Source of the DNA: JAJFKB01 sp965230515
GTDB lineage: Bacteria > Pseudomonadota > Gammaproteobacteria > Pseudomonadales > IMCC2047
DNA: 64,000 nucleotides
Assembly: GCA_965230515.1 (NCBI GenBank)
Contig: OZ246007.1
Span: 1,674,001 to 1,738,000, forward strand
Direction: 5' to 3'
Positions 6,633-16,058 of the stretch are shown in pieces (the first letter of the stretch is position 1; each line of letters starts with the position of its first letter). Made by a program: the position numbers and the translations under genes. The notes beneath the pieces were generated by a model, which was not told the origin of the DNA, made no database searches, and was given only the letters and a program-made list of their open reading frames with translations.

Positions 6633-8175
6633 AACATTTGCCTTTTCACAAAACCTGATTTCAATCGTGGCCGACCTGTCCAGGGATATTCCCGATGAAA
6701 TGCGCTACAAACGCCTGCTCAATGCGATGCAGAGCATCTTCCCCTGCGACGCCGCTGCGCTGCTGGAACTGGATGGCAGTACGTTATTGCCTCTGGCGAT
6801 TGACGGACTCAGCGGAGATACTATGGGGCGCCGATTTGCCGTCGAGGAGCACCCGCGACTGGCGCGACTACTGCATTCCCGCGAGCCCGTGCGCTTTGCG
6901 GCAGACTCAAAACTACCCGATCCCTACGACGGCCTGGTGGAAACCGAGGATCAGCATCTCCATGTCCATGACTGCATGGGCGTATCCCTCTATATTGATG
7001 ACCAGCCCTGGGGTATCCTGACACTGGATGCCATGCAACCGGGTACTTTTGACGAAATCGACCCGATTGAACTGAGAACTTTTATTGGCCTGACGGAGGC
7101 AACGGTAAAAGCCGCACAGCGTATTGGCGCTTTAGAGGCCAAGGTTATTCAGGAGCAACAACTCGCGGTGGCGCTGATTGAGGGGGGCGGCCAGACTGAG
7201 ATGATCGGTACCAGTACCGCGCTGAGCCGATTAAAAGACGAAATATCCATTGTTTCCCAGTCCGACCTGACAGTTTTAATCCAGGGTGAAACCGGGGTCG
7301 GAAAAGAGCTGGTTGCAAGACAGGTTCACGAGCTATCGACCCGGGCAGACAAGGCGCTGATCTATGTGAACTGCGCGGCACTGCCAGAGAGCATTGCCGA
7401 AAGCGAACTGTTCGGCCATATTAAGGGCTCCTTTACAGGAGCCACCGCAGACCGTCCCGGAAAATTTGAAGTGGCTAATGGCGGCTCACTGTTTCTCGAT
7501 GAGATTGGAGAGCTTCCTCTTACAGTTCAGGCAAAAATACTGCGCGCGTTACAAAACGGGGAGATACAGCGCGTTGGCAGCGACCAGTTTACCAAAGTGG
7601 ATGTGAGGATTCTGTCCGCCACAAACCGCGATCTTCAACAGGAAGTCGCCAAAGGTCGCTTTCGTGCAGATCTCTATCATCGCCTGTCGGTTTATCCTGT
7701 TAAAGTGCCACCGCTTCGTGATCGCGATAACGATTCGCTGCTGCTGGCCGGCTATTTTCTGGAAAAAAACCAGAAGCGGTTTGGCGTACAGGGCCTGCGC
7801 CTATCACTGGAAGCCAAACAATTAATCAGGCAATATCGCTGGCCAGGCAATGTAAGGGAACTGGAGCATGTTTTAAGCCGCGCAGCATTAAAGGCCATCA
7901 ATGAACAGGGGAGAGATACTCGCTCAGTACTCATCTCCCAAAAACACCTGGGACTCAGCCCCGACGAGCTGATCGAAGAGGGTGAAATCATTGAGCCCAA
8001 ACCAGCGGTATATCGAGAGCAGGTGTCACTCAAGGATGCTACCGAACGATTTCAGAAAGAACTGATCACCGATCGGCTGGAGAAAAACCATGGCAACATC
8101 GCTGCAGCGGCACGAGAACTGGGCGTGAATCGCAGCAACCTGTACCGGTTATTGAAAAGACTGGGATTGATCTGA
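6628..8175 (+). CDS. norR: NorR, nitric oxide-responsive sigma-54 activator
   Basis: This 515-residue protein has an N-terminal GAF domain (about residues 1-175) with ADSKLPDPYDGL near residues 92-103, the conserved region that contributes ligands to the NO-sensing iron in NorR. The AAA+ domain (about 190-425) has Walker A GETGVGKE (220-227) and Walker B SLFLDE (287-292). The sigma-54 contact loop reads GSFTGA (267-272) instead of the usual GAFTGA. A Fis-type helix-turn-helix ends the protein (GNIAAAARELGVNRSNLYRLL). Divergent from norC, it would activate both sigma-54 promoters in this block when NO is present. No clear ribosome site precedes the ATG, which lies inside the third NorR site. 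Confidence 0.96.
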   Translation: MTTFAFSQNLISIVADLSRDIPDEMRYKRLLNAMQSIFPCDAAALLELDGSTLLPLAIDGLSGDTMGRRFAVEEHPRLARLLHSREPVRFAADSKLPDPYDGLVETEDQHLHVHDCMGVSLYIDDQPWGILTLDAMQPGTFDEIDPIELRTFIGLTEATVKAAQRIGALEAKVIQEQQLAVALIEGGGQTEMIGTSTALSRLKDEISIVSQSDLTVLIQGETGVGKELVARQVHELSTRADKALIYVNCAALPESIAESELFGHIKGSFTGATADRPGKFEVANGGSLFLDEIGELPLTVQAKILRALQNGEIQRVGSDQFTKVDVRILSATNRDLQQEVAKGRFRADLYHRLSVYPVKVPPLRDRDNDSLLLAGYFLEKNQKRFGVQGLRLSLEAKQLIRQYRWPGNVRELEHVLSRAALKAINEQGRDTRSVLISQKHLGLSPDELIEEGEIIEPKPAVYREQVSLKDATERFQKELITDRLEKNHGNIAAAARELGVNRSNLYRLLKRLGLI

Positions 8176-8241
8176 CGTCGCTCAACCACAGCCTGCTCAT
8201 ACTAACAAACCGTGTCATCCATTTAATATTTGAGACTACCG

Positions 8242-8820
8242 ATGAACCAACCTACATTATGCAAGCTTTTTATCACATTCCTATTAACTCTGTCGTTACT
8301 GATCACCGGGTGCGCCACAACTGGTGACACGAGCCCTGAACAAAAACGTCAGGCGGTGTTAAAGATGCAACGCCAGGTACTGAATGACCTCTATCGAGTT
8401 AAGCCCAGTGTGCGTGCGCAGATTGACGCGGCACCGGGCTACGCGGTATTCAGCAATGCCAACATCAATGTCATTCTCGCCAGTTTTGGTGGCGGCTATG
8501 GCGTTGTTACTAACAACCGCACCGGCAAGCAGACCTATATGAATATGGGTGAAGTGGGCATCGGCCTCGGTGCCGGAGTCAAGGACTTCCGTATTGTGTT
8601 TGTCTTCCATCAACCGGATACTCTGAATCGATTTACAGAACACGGATGGACCTTTGGCGGACAGGCGGACGCTGCGGCCAAGGCTGGAGACAAAGGTGCA
8701 GCTGTCGGCGGTGAAGCCATCTTTGATAATGTAACTGTATATCAGCTGACCGAAAGTGGTCTGGCATTACAGGCAACGCTGAAAGGGACTAAATACTGGA
8801 AAGCAGCCGATCTTAACTAG
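8242..8820 (+). CDS. SYLF/Ysc84-domain lipoprotein
   Basis: The protein begins MNQPTLCKLFITFLLTLSLLITGC, a lipoprotein signal peptide with an ITGC lipobox. The mature part matches the Ysc84/SYLF (DUF500) family, with APGYAVFSNANINVILASFGGGYGVV and a glycine-rich body that binds lipids in eukaryotic relatives. The bacterial function is not established. The ATG at 8242 is chosen over a TTG at 8230 because GAGA sits at suitable spacing and the signal peptide then starts normally. It is monocistronic and convergent with djlA; a strong hairpin lies between them. Confidence 0.83.
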   Translation: MNQPTLCKLFITFLLTLSLLITGCATTGDTSPEQKRQAVLKMQRQVLNDLYRVKPSVRAQIDAAPGYAVFSNANINVILASFGGGYGVVTNNRTGKQTYMNMGEVGIGLGAGVKDFRIVFVFHQPDTLNRFTEHGWTFGGQADAAAKAGDKGAAVGGEAIFDNVTVYQLTESGLALQATLKGTKYWKAADLN

Positions 8821-8832
8821 TCCAGATATTAC

Positions 8833-8871
8833 GCCTGACAGGTTTGGGTTTAGCCATTCGAACCGTCAGGC
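8833..8871. terminator. Hairpin between convergent genes (bidirectional terminator candidate)
   Basis: GCCTGACAGGTT pairs with AACCGTCAGGC around a short loop. It lies between the lipoprotein gene and djlA and overlaps the djlA stop codon. No clear T-run follows on either strand, so termination strength is uncertain. Confidence 0.45.
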
Positions 8872-9675
8872 AGCACGGGCACCCTTGATCGTTTCATAAG
8901 CGGCCTGAATCTCCTGCGTCTTTTCTTTGGCCAACCTCATCATCTCTTCTGGTAAACCCTTGGCAACCAGCTTATCCGGGTGATGCTGACTCATCAGGCG
9001 CCGATAGGCCTTTTTAATTTCAGCGTCGCTGTTTTGAGGCTTAACCCCCAGCACCTTATAGGCCTCCTCCAGCTTGTCCTGTGCAGAATACTCGCGTTGT
9101 GCACCGCCATACTGCTGGTACTGGCCCTCTGCAAAAGCGCGTTCGGCACGAATTCGCTGATGTATCGTCTCAAAACGAAGCTTTGAAATCCCCAATATGG
9201 CGCAAGCACTTTGCAGCAAAGCCAATTCCTGCTGATTTAACTCGCCATCGGCATATCCAGCCTGAATCTGAATCTCGAGAAACATCTGAATCAGGGTGGC
9301 ATGGCGACCTACCTTGCTTCGGAAACTTTTCAGCTCCAACTCTATATCAGTGCCAATATCTTTACCCTGGCCGAACAGCTCGATAGCCTGACGACGCATC
9401 TCGGGCGAAAGATTCATTCGGTTCATGACAAATTCAGCCCAGCGGATTTCATCTTCTGAAACCCTGCCATCAGCTTTGGCCATGCGCCCCATCATCAAAA
9501 AGGTCACACGAAAAAATGCCTTCTGAATATCTCCCTGGGAAGCGAACCCGGCACCGGAAAAATTTCGGGCCAACCCCTTATCAAACAGATGCCCGACATA
9601 GACACCGATCAACGCCCCCAGAAAACCTAACCAGGAGTAACCAAACAAACCTCCCAGTAATTTGCCAAAGATCAT
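8866..9675 (-). CDS. djlA: DjlA-type membrane-anchored DnaJ co-chaperone
   Basis: This 269-residue protein has an N-terminal glycine-rich membrane segment (LLGGLFGYSWLGFLGALIGVYVGHLFD), a TerB-like helical domain (about residues 50-175, with KADGRVSEDEI and QIQAGYADGELNQQE) and a C-terminal J domain with the HPD motif in MSQHHPDKLVAKG. This domain order is that of DjlA, an inner-membrane Hsp40 that recruits DnaK. Length matches the family. It lies 34 bp downstream of murU and could be co-transcribed. Confidence 0.94.
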   Translation of the reverse strand: MIFGKLLGGLFGYSWLGFLGALIGVYVGHLFDKGLARNFSGAGFASQGDIQKAFFRVTFLMMGRMAKADGRVSEDEIRWAEFVMNRMNLSPEMRRQAIELFGQGKDIGTDIELELKSFRSKVGRHATLIQMFLEIQIQAGYADGELNQQELALLQSACAILGISKLRFETIHQRIRAERAFAEGQYQQYGGAQREYSAQDKLEEAYKVLGVKPQNSDAEIKKAYRRLMSQHHPDKLVAKGLPEEMMRLAKEKTQEIQAAYETIKGARAA

Positions 9676-9709
9676 TGGTTAACTCCTGCTTTAGCTATCG
9701 TCTGCTTTA

Positions 9710-10381
9710 TCATTGTTTTTCCAGATAAGTCTCTAATGAGGCCAGCCGTTGTGGTGTGCCTACATCAAACCAGGAGCCCCGGTAATACTCTCCCGTCACC
9801 TGACCCTTTTCGATGGCACGTTGCAAGACCGGCAACAGCGCAAAAAATCCGGGTTTACAATAGTTAAATAGCTCGGGACTGAGCACACTCATACCGGAAA
9901 AGGTAAGGCGTTGAGAGCCGCTCTGCGGTTCACTGTATACTGTCCCTTGCAAAAGACTAAAATCACCCTGCTCATTGTGCTCTGGATTATCCACCAGAAT
10001 AAGGTGCGCACCCTGAAATTGCGATTGTGTCAGGCGTTTCAGCGGAAAATCGCTCCAGACATCCGCGTTAATGACCACAAACGGGCCCGCCCCCAACAGT
10101 GGCAGCGCGTTAAAAATGCCGCCCCCGGTTTCCAGCGCCTCGGATTCCGGCGAGTATTGAATGGCGGCACCTAACCGGGAACCATCTTCCAAAAATTCCT
10201 CGATCTGTTCACCCAGGTGCGCGTGGTTGATCACCAGTTGATCAATCCCTGCAGCAACCAGGTTTTCCACGTGATACTGAATCAGGGGTTTACCACCCAC
10301 TTGCAGCATCGACTTCGGTGTCCGATCGGTCAACGGGCGCATTCGCTCTCCCCGCCCTGCCGCTAGAATCATTGCTTTCAT
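9710..10381 (-). CDS. murU: N-acetylmuramate alpha-1-phosphate uridylyltransferase
   Basis: This is a 223-residue nucleotidyltransferase with the sugar-nucleotide signature AAGRGERMRPLTDRTPKSML at the N-terminus and FVVINADVWSD as the metal-binding strand. MurU makes UDP-MurNAc from MurNAc-1-phosphate in the fosfomycin-bypassing peptidoglycan recycling route. The gene overlaps amgK by 4 bp (10378-10381), the usual amgK-murU pairing of pseudomonads and related bacteria. Confidence 0.93.
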   Translation of the reverse strand: MKAMILAAGRGERMRPLTDRTPKSMLQVGGKPLIQYHVENLVAAGIDQLVINHAHLGEQIEEFLEDGSRLGAAIQYSPESEALETGGGIFNALPLLGAGPFVVINADVWSDFPLKRLTQSQFQGAHLILVDNPEHNEQGDFSLLQGTVYSEPQSGSQRLTFSGMSVLSPELFNYCKPGFFALLPVLQRAIEKGQVTGEYYRGSWFDVGTPQRLASLETYLEKQ

Positions 10382-11430
10382 GATTGATCACGCTCGCCTG
10401 CATTTGCCAGCAACGCGCATCGGTCCATCGCCGGGACGACGACTTCGTCAAGCCATTGGTCAAACGCTTTCAATTCAGGATAAGACGCACAAACCCCTTT
10501 CAGATAGCAGAAAGTGCGCGGAATATCCTTAAGATAACCCGGCTTGCCATCACGCAGATAAAGCCTTGAAAAAATTCCGACACATTTAATCTGTCGCTGC
10601 ACACCCATCCAGTCAAACCAGCGTTTAAACTGCGGGTAATCGACACCAGACAATAGTTCATGCTGCTGTGCCATTTCCATATAGCGGGTTATCCACTGTT
10701 CCTCTTTATCCGGTGGCCAGCTGATATAGCAATCACGAATTAAAGACACCAGATCATAGGTAATCGGCCCCCGCACCGCATCCTGAAAGTCAAGAACGCC
10801 AATGGCCTGATTATCCGGCAACATCAGATTGCGGGAATGGTAATCGCGGTGTACGCAAACCTGGGGTTGCGCCAGCGCGTTTTCCACCAAAACGGCATAA
10901 ACACCGGATAACAGTTGCTGTTCTGTGTCACCGATCTGCAAGCCCAACAGTTGGGTGAAAAACCATTCCGGACAAAGCGCCATCTCGCTGACCAGCCGCG
11001 CCCGGTCATAAGCGGGAAGTGCATAACCATCAATCTCAACACACTGCTGAATACTGATAAGCGTCTGTAAGGCCTGATGATATAGACGGTCTGCTGATTC
11101 GGAATTCAGCCGATCCAGATAGAGCGTATCACCGAGATCCGATAACAGCATAAACCCCTGATCAAGATCACAGGCAAGGATTTCAGGCACAGGAATCCCG
11201 GACTTAAACCAGGATTTGGCAAGCGCGACAAATGGACGGCTGTCCTCCTTTTCTGGTGGCGCATCCATGCAAATAAAGCTCTGCCCGTTGGTATGCGCAC
11301 GAAAATAGCGTCGAAAGCTGGCATCACCCGAAACCGCAACAAGGGGAAGTGGCGCTTCAGCGCCTGACTGAAAACGGCTATTGAGCTGGGCCGTCACCCA
11401 ACAAGCCAGCGATTTCTCTCTCTGATCCAA
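10378..11430 (-). CDS. amgK: AmgK, N-acetylmuramate/N-acetylglucosamine kinase
   Basis: This is an aminoglycoside-phosphotransferase-fold kinase with VCVHRDYHSRNLML (catalytic HxD...N) and IGVLDFQDAVRGPITYDLVSL (metal-binding DFQD). AmgK phosphorylates MurNAc at C1 ahead of MurU. I place the start at a TTG at 11430, preceded by GGGAG at 6-bp spacing. This gives about 350 residues, close to known AmgK length. The reading frame stays open to 11568, but that extension is rich in low-complexity polar residues and would run into the divergent promoter region. The murU gene overlaps the 3' end. Confidence 0.9.
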   Translation of the reverse strand: MDQREKSLACWVTAQLNSRFQSGAEAPLPLVAVSGDASFRRYFRAHTNGQSFICMDAPPEKEDSRPFVALAKSWFKSGIPVPEILACDLDQGFMLLSDLGDTLYLDRLNSESADRLYHQALQTLISIQQCVEIDGYALPAYDRARLVSEMALCPEWFFTQLLGLQIGDTEQQLLSGVYAVLVENALAQPQVCVHRDYHSRNLMLPDNQAIGVLDFQDAVRGPITYDLVSLIRDCYISWPPDKEEQWITRYMEMAQQHELLSGVDYPQFKRWFDWMGVQRQIKCVGIFSRLYLRDGKPGYLKDIPRTFCYLKGVCASYPELKAFDQWLDEVVVPAMDRCALLANAGERDQS

Positions 11431-11640
11431 CCAGTACTCCCAACAGGGCTTGAACAAGGAGGCACTATTATCGCAATTGTTGGCATCACTACAAGTACTA
11501 TCTTGCCCAGACTGCCTCCCCTTACGAGCAGGACCGGTATTCAGCGATCCGACTGGCTGACCGGGCAAGCATCATTGTCTGCGACCCCTTTCCGTAATAC
11601 TATTCGTGTTATCCTGATAACACTCGACAAGGAAGCGAAG

Positions 11641-11979
11641 ATGAAAAACCACACACCGTACATCAAACTTACTCTGTTGGTTGGCTGCCTGTTGCAGGCC
11701 TCTGCAGCAATATCCGGCCCCAAACCAGGGAGTAGCCTGTTTATCAGCACCGGTTGTAGCGATTGCCACAGTGCCTCCTCCTCGGGAATAACGGGCAAAA
11801 GAAAGTCAGGCGGAGATCTGAGCGGCACATCCAATAAACTTCCCCGCAACCGGTTAGAGGCTACCGTATCCGGAACCAGCACTCGAAATGGCGACAGACA
11901 TCATACCAAACCCTTCAAAGGCAGCGATGAAGAGCTACAGGTACTGGTTGACTGGTTGCTCGAACTGAAAGCCGAGTAA
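11641..11979 (+). CDS. Small secreted c-type cytochrome
   Basis: This 112-residue protein starts with a Sec signal peptide (MKNHTPYIKLTLLVGCLLQASAAISG) and has one haem c site, CSDCH, near residue 36. The remainder, with LVDWLLELKAE at the end, fits a class I-like cytochrome domain. A GGAAGCGAAG purine tract directly precedes the ATG. The frame is open upstream, but the signal peptide fixes the start at 11641. It would act in the periplasm as an electron carrier; the partner is unknown. It is divergent from amgK. Confidence 0.8.
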   Translation: MKNHTPYIKLTLLVGCLLQASAAISGPKPGSSLFISTGCSDCHSASSSGITGKRKSGGDLSGTSNKLPRNRLEATVSGTSTRNGDRHHTKPFKGSDEELQVLVDWLLELKAE

Positions 11980-12025
11980 GCCGGCCGGCCTGTTCCTCAA
12001 TCACCCGTAATATCCCGTAACCCAT

Positions 12026-12493
12026 ATGACCCCTGCCATCAACACCGTACGCCAGCACGAAGTACCCCATCGTCTTCATGCATACCGCCATGATTCCAGG
12101 ACCGATTCCTATGGTGCTGAAGCGGCCGATAAGCTGGGGGTGCCGGCAAATCGGGTTTTCAAAACCCTGGTTGTTCGCCTGGATAGCGGAGCGCTGGTGG
12201 TCGCAGTAATCCCCGTCTCTTCACAACTCAGTATGAAGCTGGTTGCCAAAGCGGCTGGCGCCAGGAAAGCCGCCATGGCAGATGGCCAGACGGTGCAACG
12301 TTCGAGCGGATATGTGCTGGGGGGCGTCAGCCCATTGGGCCAGAAAAGAGCATTACAAACAATAATTGAAAAATCGGCCACCAATTACGAGACGATCTAT
12401 GTTAGCGCAGGACGCAGAGGCCTGGAGCTTGAACTGAGTGCTCAAGACCTGCGTGCACTCACCAGGGGTCAGTTCAGCGATCTTTGTCAGTAA
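12026..12493 (+). CDS. ybaK: YbaK/EbsC-type Cys-tRNA(Pro)/Cys-tRNA(Cys) deacylase
   Basis: This 155-residue protein of the YbaK editing-domain family has the segment GVPANRVFKTLVVRLDSGALVVAVIPVSSQLSMKLVAKAAGARKAAMAD, with the conserved lysine in FKTLV, and the glycine-rich YVLGGVSPLGQK motif. YbaK hydrolyses mischarged Cys-tRNA(Pro) in the cytoplasm. Length is normal. It is 46 bp downstream of the small cytochrome gene; no functional link is apparent. Confidence 0.93.
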   Translation: MTPAINTVRQHEVPHRLHAYRHDSRTDSYGAEAADKLGVPANRVFKTLVVRLDSGALVVAVIPVSSQLSMKLVAKAAGARKAAMADGQTVQRSSGYVLGGVSPLGQKRALQTIIEKSATNYETIYVSAGRRGLELELSAQDLRALTRGQFSDLCQ

Positions 12494-12658
12494 TTAAGGA
12501 ATTCCCGGCACCGTTGTTTAATTCAATTGCGATCTGATCCGAATCCGGTCGGCAATCACCCGCGTAATGGTCTACACTTTGAGTATTGCATCTGACGATG
12601 GCGATCTGCGATTATTGTCTACCTATCAACTGCTTAAAGATGAGCATACGCCAACCCT

Positions 12659-14980
12659 ATGACGACAAACACCCTGATTAATGATTCCGTGAACGACAAA
12701 GCGGAAGCGGCACTCGATGCCATTGACCGAGCGCACTTTGCTGGGCATAACATTCCCTCTCGAGAAGCCGCTAAACAAATTCTGCTGGCACTCGATACGA
12801 CACCGATTAAAAAAATCCTGCACGTCGGTGCGGGAGAGGGTTACTTGACAGCGTTACTGGCCACTGTTGCGGAAAAAGTAGTCGCCCTGGAGCAAAGAAC
12901 TGCAGCTGCAGCCGTTGCCCTTGAGTGTTTTAAAAAACAGGGCCTTGGCAATATAGATTACCGCGTCATCAACGGTGAAAAAGGTGCCCCTGAAGAGGGA
13001 CCATTCGATGTCATCATCGTTGCCTCCCCATCGATCAATAATTTGCCGCTACTGGATCAATTATCCGATCACGGCGAAATGTTGTGCCTCGAAAAGACAG
13101 GCAGTGCGCTGCTAAAACTTTCCAAGTACAAACGGTCAGATGGCGCACGTTTTAACCGGGAGGAACTCAGTCTCGTTAAAGCACTGTTCAGCCTCAACGA
13201 ACGCCAGGGATCACACGAGCATAATATCCCTCAGGAAAAGCCGACTCTGGTGACTATATCCAACGATCAGGATGATGCGCAGGGCGAGTTGGACCCAAAA
13301 ACAGCAGAGGCGTTGCAAAGGGCTAAAATAAATGCCAAAAAGAAAAAAACCCTGTTCGTTGATGAGTTGCATAAACTCATCCAGGTCGATGATTTGAAGC
13401 TTTATCGTTCGCTGGCCAAAGAGAACAACCTGCCTCTGGGAAAGGTTGAGCATCTGCTGGAGCATATCCAGCCCGGACTGTTTAATGCCTGCCCAAGGGC
13501 TTTTCTCGATTACAACCATCTGATACCGGCCTACGTTGAAGGCAACAGACTGAAACTGGTTACGCATGATCCGGATGCCTCAAGTGAGGATATTCAGCAT
13601 ATCTTTCCCAAATATACGATCGATAAAATACTGGTTACACCCACAGACTTTCATCGACTCTGGTCTGTACTCGATCTTTATCGGAGAAGCAGCAACTTAT
13701 CTTCCTCACTGACTGCGGATATACCACAGGATGACGATCTGCTAAAGAAGGATCCGTTAGAACCTGAACCGCATCTGGTATCCGTATTTGAGACCCTGTT
13801 ACTGGACGCGGTGGCCGAGCGGGCCAGTGATATCCATATCGAACAATACAACGAGCGTATCAGGATCAGATTGCGTGTGGACGGGGAGCTGATCGACGTC
13901 AATTACTACAATCTGAGTGTGGATGAGCTGCGCGGTCTGATTAACGTGATCAAATTGCGCTGTGAATTAAACATCGCCGAAAAACGACTGCCTCAGGGTG
14001 GACGATCCAGATTGAACGTCGGCGGCGAAGTATTCGACCTGCGGGTTCAGACCCAGCCATCATTGCATGGCGAGCATGTCATTATTCGTCTACTGCCTCA
14101 AAACACAGCCACCATTGAAATTGAAGAGCTCGGCTTTTCAAAGCAGATTGCCAACCACTACCGGCGACTGCTGAACAACCCCTCTGGTCTGGTTTTAGTC
14201 GTAGGGCCCACCGGCTCTGGAAAATCGACCACCCTGTATGCTGGCCTGCAAATGCTTGCCAACGATGGGTATCGGAAAGTCATTACCATCGAAGATCCGA
14301 TCGAATACTCGATCGACAACATCCAGCAGGTCAGAGCCCGCCCCGAAATTGATTTCAACTTTCCCGATGCCATGCGCTCTTTTGTTCGACAGGACCCGGA
14401 CGTCATCCTTGTTGGCGAAATTCGTGACCAGGAAACTGCTCTTGAAGCGATTCGGGCATCCCAGACCGGGCATGTTGTGCTCTCCACCCTTCACAGCAAT
14501 GATGCTGTCGACGCCCTGCAGCGGGTCTACGATCTGGGCATTCATCCCAACTCACTGGCCAGCGAGTTACTGGCGGTCATCGCCCAGCGACTGGCAAAGA
14601 GGATCTGTCCCCATTGCAAGGAGGAAGCAGAGCCCGAACCGGAGATTTTGAGCGAACTGTTTCCTGAAGGTGCTCCGGATAACTTTCGATGCTTTAAAGG
14701 CAAGGGATGCTCAAAATGCAAAAGAACCGGCAGTCATGGCCGTATAGCCGTGGTGGAGTATATGCAGGTCAATCACGCCATTCGCAATGCCATTTCAAAA
14801 CACCCTCCCATCGGTGAGATGCGTAAACTGGCCCTGGACTGTGGACTGGTCAGTATGCGCGATAGCGCTTTGGATCATGTCATACAGGGCAATATTCCAT
14901 TATCAGAATTACCCAAAATTTTGCCTGCAGAAAGAATGGCACCGGAACCACGCGGCCAGCTGGACACGCCTTATGAATGA
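12659..14980 (+). CDS. Fusion of a PCMT-like methyltransferase domain with a GspE/PilB secretion ATPase
   Basis: This 773-residue protein has three parts. Residues about 20-175 resemble protein-L-isoaspartate O-methyltransferase: NIPSREAAKQILLAL, then the SAM-binding ILHVGAGEGYLTALLA (53-68). Residues about 230-345 match the GspE/PilB N-terminal domain. Residues about 370-750 are a type II secretion/type IV pilus ATPase with Walker A GPTGSGKST (516-524), Walker B VILVGEIRD (582-590) and a zinc-type cysteine set (C650, C653, C678, C684, C687). There is no frame change between the parts, and the gene is coupled by overlap to a MoxR-type ATPase. No pilin, GspF or secretin gene is nearby, so this looks like an orphan ATPase. 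Substrate and function are unknown. Confidence 0.8.
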   Translation: MTTNTLINDSVNDKAEAALDAIDRAHFAGHNIPSREAAKQILLALDTTPIKKILHVGAGEGYLTALLATVAEKVVALEQRTAAAAVALECFKKQGLGNIDYRVINGEKGAPEEGPFDVIIVASPSINNLPLLDQLSDHGEMLCLEKTGSALLKLSKYKRSDGARFNREELSLVKALFSLNERQGSHEHNIPQEKPTLVTISNDQDDAQGELDPKTAEALQRAKINAKKKKTLFVDELHKLIQVDDLKLYRSLAKENNLPLGKVEHLLEHIQPGLFNACPRAFLDYNHLIPAYVEGNRLKLVTHDPDASSEDIQHIFPKYTIDKILVTPTDFHRLWSVLDLYRRSSNLSSSLTADIPQDDDLLKKDPLEPEPHLVSVFETLLLDAVAERASDIHIEQYNERIRIRLRVDGELIDVNYYNLSVDELRGLINVIKLRCELNIAEKRLPQGGRSRLNVGGEVFDLRVQTQPSLHGEHVIIRLLPQNTATIEIEELGFSKQIANHYRRLLNNPSGLVLVVGPTGSGKSTTLYAGLQMLANDGYRKVITIEDPIEYSIDNIQQVRARPEIDFNFPDAMRSFVRQDPDVILVGEIRDQETALEAIRASQTGHVVLSTLHSNDAVDALQRVYDLGIHPNSLASELLAVIAQRLAKRICPHCKEEAEPEPEILSELFPEGAPDNFRCFKGKGCSKCKRTGSHGRIAVVEYMQVNHAIRNAISKHPPIGEMRKLALDCGLVSMRDSALDHVIQGNIPLSELPKILPAERMAPEPRGQLDTPYE

Positions 14981-16058
14981 AAAAATACAGAGACCACCCG
15001 CCGACATTCTATATGCTGACGAGTTAGCCCGCCTGATCCGTAGCGATCAGGGTCCGATTCCACCCGGCTGGAATATGTCACCACTAGCCGTTGAAAAATT
15101 TGTGCTTGGTGACGAGACGATGAATATTTCTCGCAAGTTTGTCGCCCCCAGAGAGCAGGTTACGCGCATTATTATTACTTTGGCTACCAATCGCGGTGCC
15201 ATGCTGATTGGCCAGCCGGGAACGGCAAAATCCTGGTTGTCGGAACTGATTGCCACCGCCATTTCAGGCACCTCATCCTTAACGATTCAGGGCGGCACCA
15301 TCACGCACATTAACCAGCTGCTTTATAGCTGGAATGAAGCCATCATGAAAAACCAGGGGCCCTGCAAAGCAGCCTTGATACCCAGTCCGATTTACCAGGG
15401 AATGCAAACCGGCAAACTGGTGCGTTTTGAAGAGATCGCCCGCTGCGCACCCAATATTCAGGATGCCATCCTGTCCATCATGTCCGAGCGTCAGTTGACA
15501 ATCGCGGAGTTTGCCGGTGACCAATCGGTGCTATATGCGAGGGAGGGTTTCAATATTATTGCCACCTCCAACAGCATCGACCGGGGTGTTCACCAGATGA
15601 GTGCCGCTCTAAAAAGACGGATGAATTTTGAAACCATTCAGCCCATCAAAAACATCAATGATGAAATAGAAGTCATACTTAACGAATCCAACAAATTGAT
15701 AAAATCTTCCGGTGTCAACGTTCAATCAAAACCGGAAGTGATCGAAATACTGGCCACCATTTTTCATGAGCTGAGAAACGGTCAAACCCTCAGCGGCCGC
15801 AGTACCGACCGTCTTGCCTCAGCGGTCATGTCAACCGCTGAAGCGGTTTCCGTCGCCCATGCAATCGCAGTCTATGCCTACTACTACAGAAATGGTGAGG
15901 TTATTGCCGAAGATATTGTGCACTTCCTGGTGGGTGCTTCGCTAAAAGACAATCGGGAAGATCGCCGCCGTATGCATCATTACTTCGAAACCGAAGTCGC
16001 AAATAAAGAGGGGGGGCTTTGGGAGGAAATTTACCGCCACAAAAAACTGCTGGAATGA
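14973..16058 (+). CDS. MoxR-type AAA+ ATPase
   Basis: The ATG at 14973 overlaps the preceding stop by 8 bp and gives 361 residues. Walker A is GQPGTAKS and the Walker B region reads LVRFEEIARC, where most MoxR proteins have LDE. The segments NIIATSNSIDRGVHQMSAALKRRMNF (sensor 1 and arginine-finger region) and LSGRSTDRLASAVMSTAEA (sensor 2) are clear. MoxR ATPases usually remodel or activate partner proteins together with a von Willebrand A protein, but no such partner is present here. Overlap with the fusion gene before it and the short reading frame after it suggests one translationally coupled unit. Confidence 0.85.
   Translation: MNEKIQRPPADILYADELARLIRSDQGPIPPGWNMSPLAVEKFVLGDETMNISRKFVAPREQVTRIIITLATNRGAMLIGQPGTAKSWLSELIATAISGTSSLTIQGGTITHINQLLYSWNEAIMKNQGPCKAALIPSPIYQGMQTGKLVRFEEIARCAPNIQDAILSIMSERQLTIAEFAGDQSVLYAREGFNIIATSNSIDRGVHQMSAALKRRMNFETIQPIKNINDEIEVILNESNKLIKSSGVNVQSKPEVIEILATIFHELRNGQTLSGRSTDRLASAVMSTAEAVSVAHAIAVYAYYYRNGEVIAEDIVHFLVGASLKDNREDRRRMHHYFETEVANKEGGLWEEIYRHKKLLE

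Noticed and set aside
11431..11568. N-terminal extension of AmgK to 11568
   Set aside because: The extension is low-complexity, has no family match and occupies the divergent promoter region; the TTG at 11430 has a well-spaced ribosome site.
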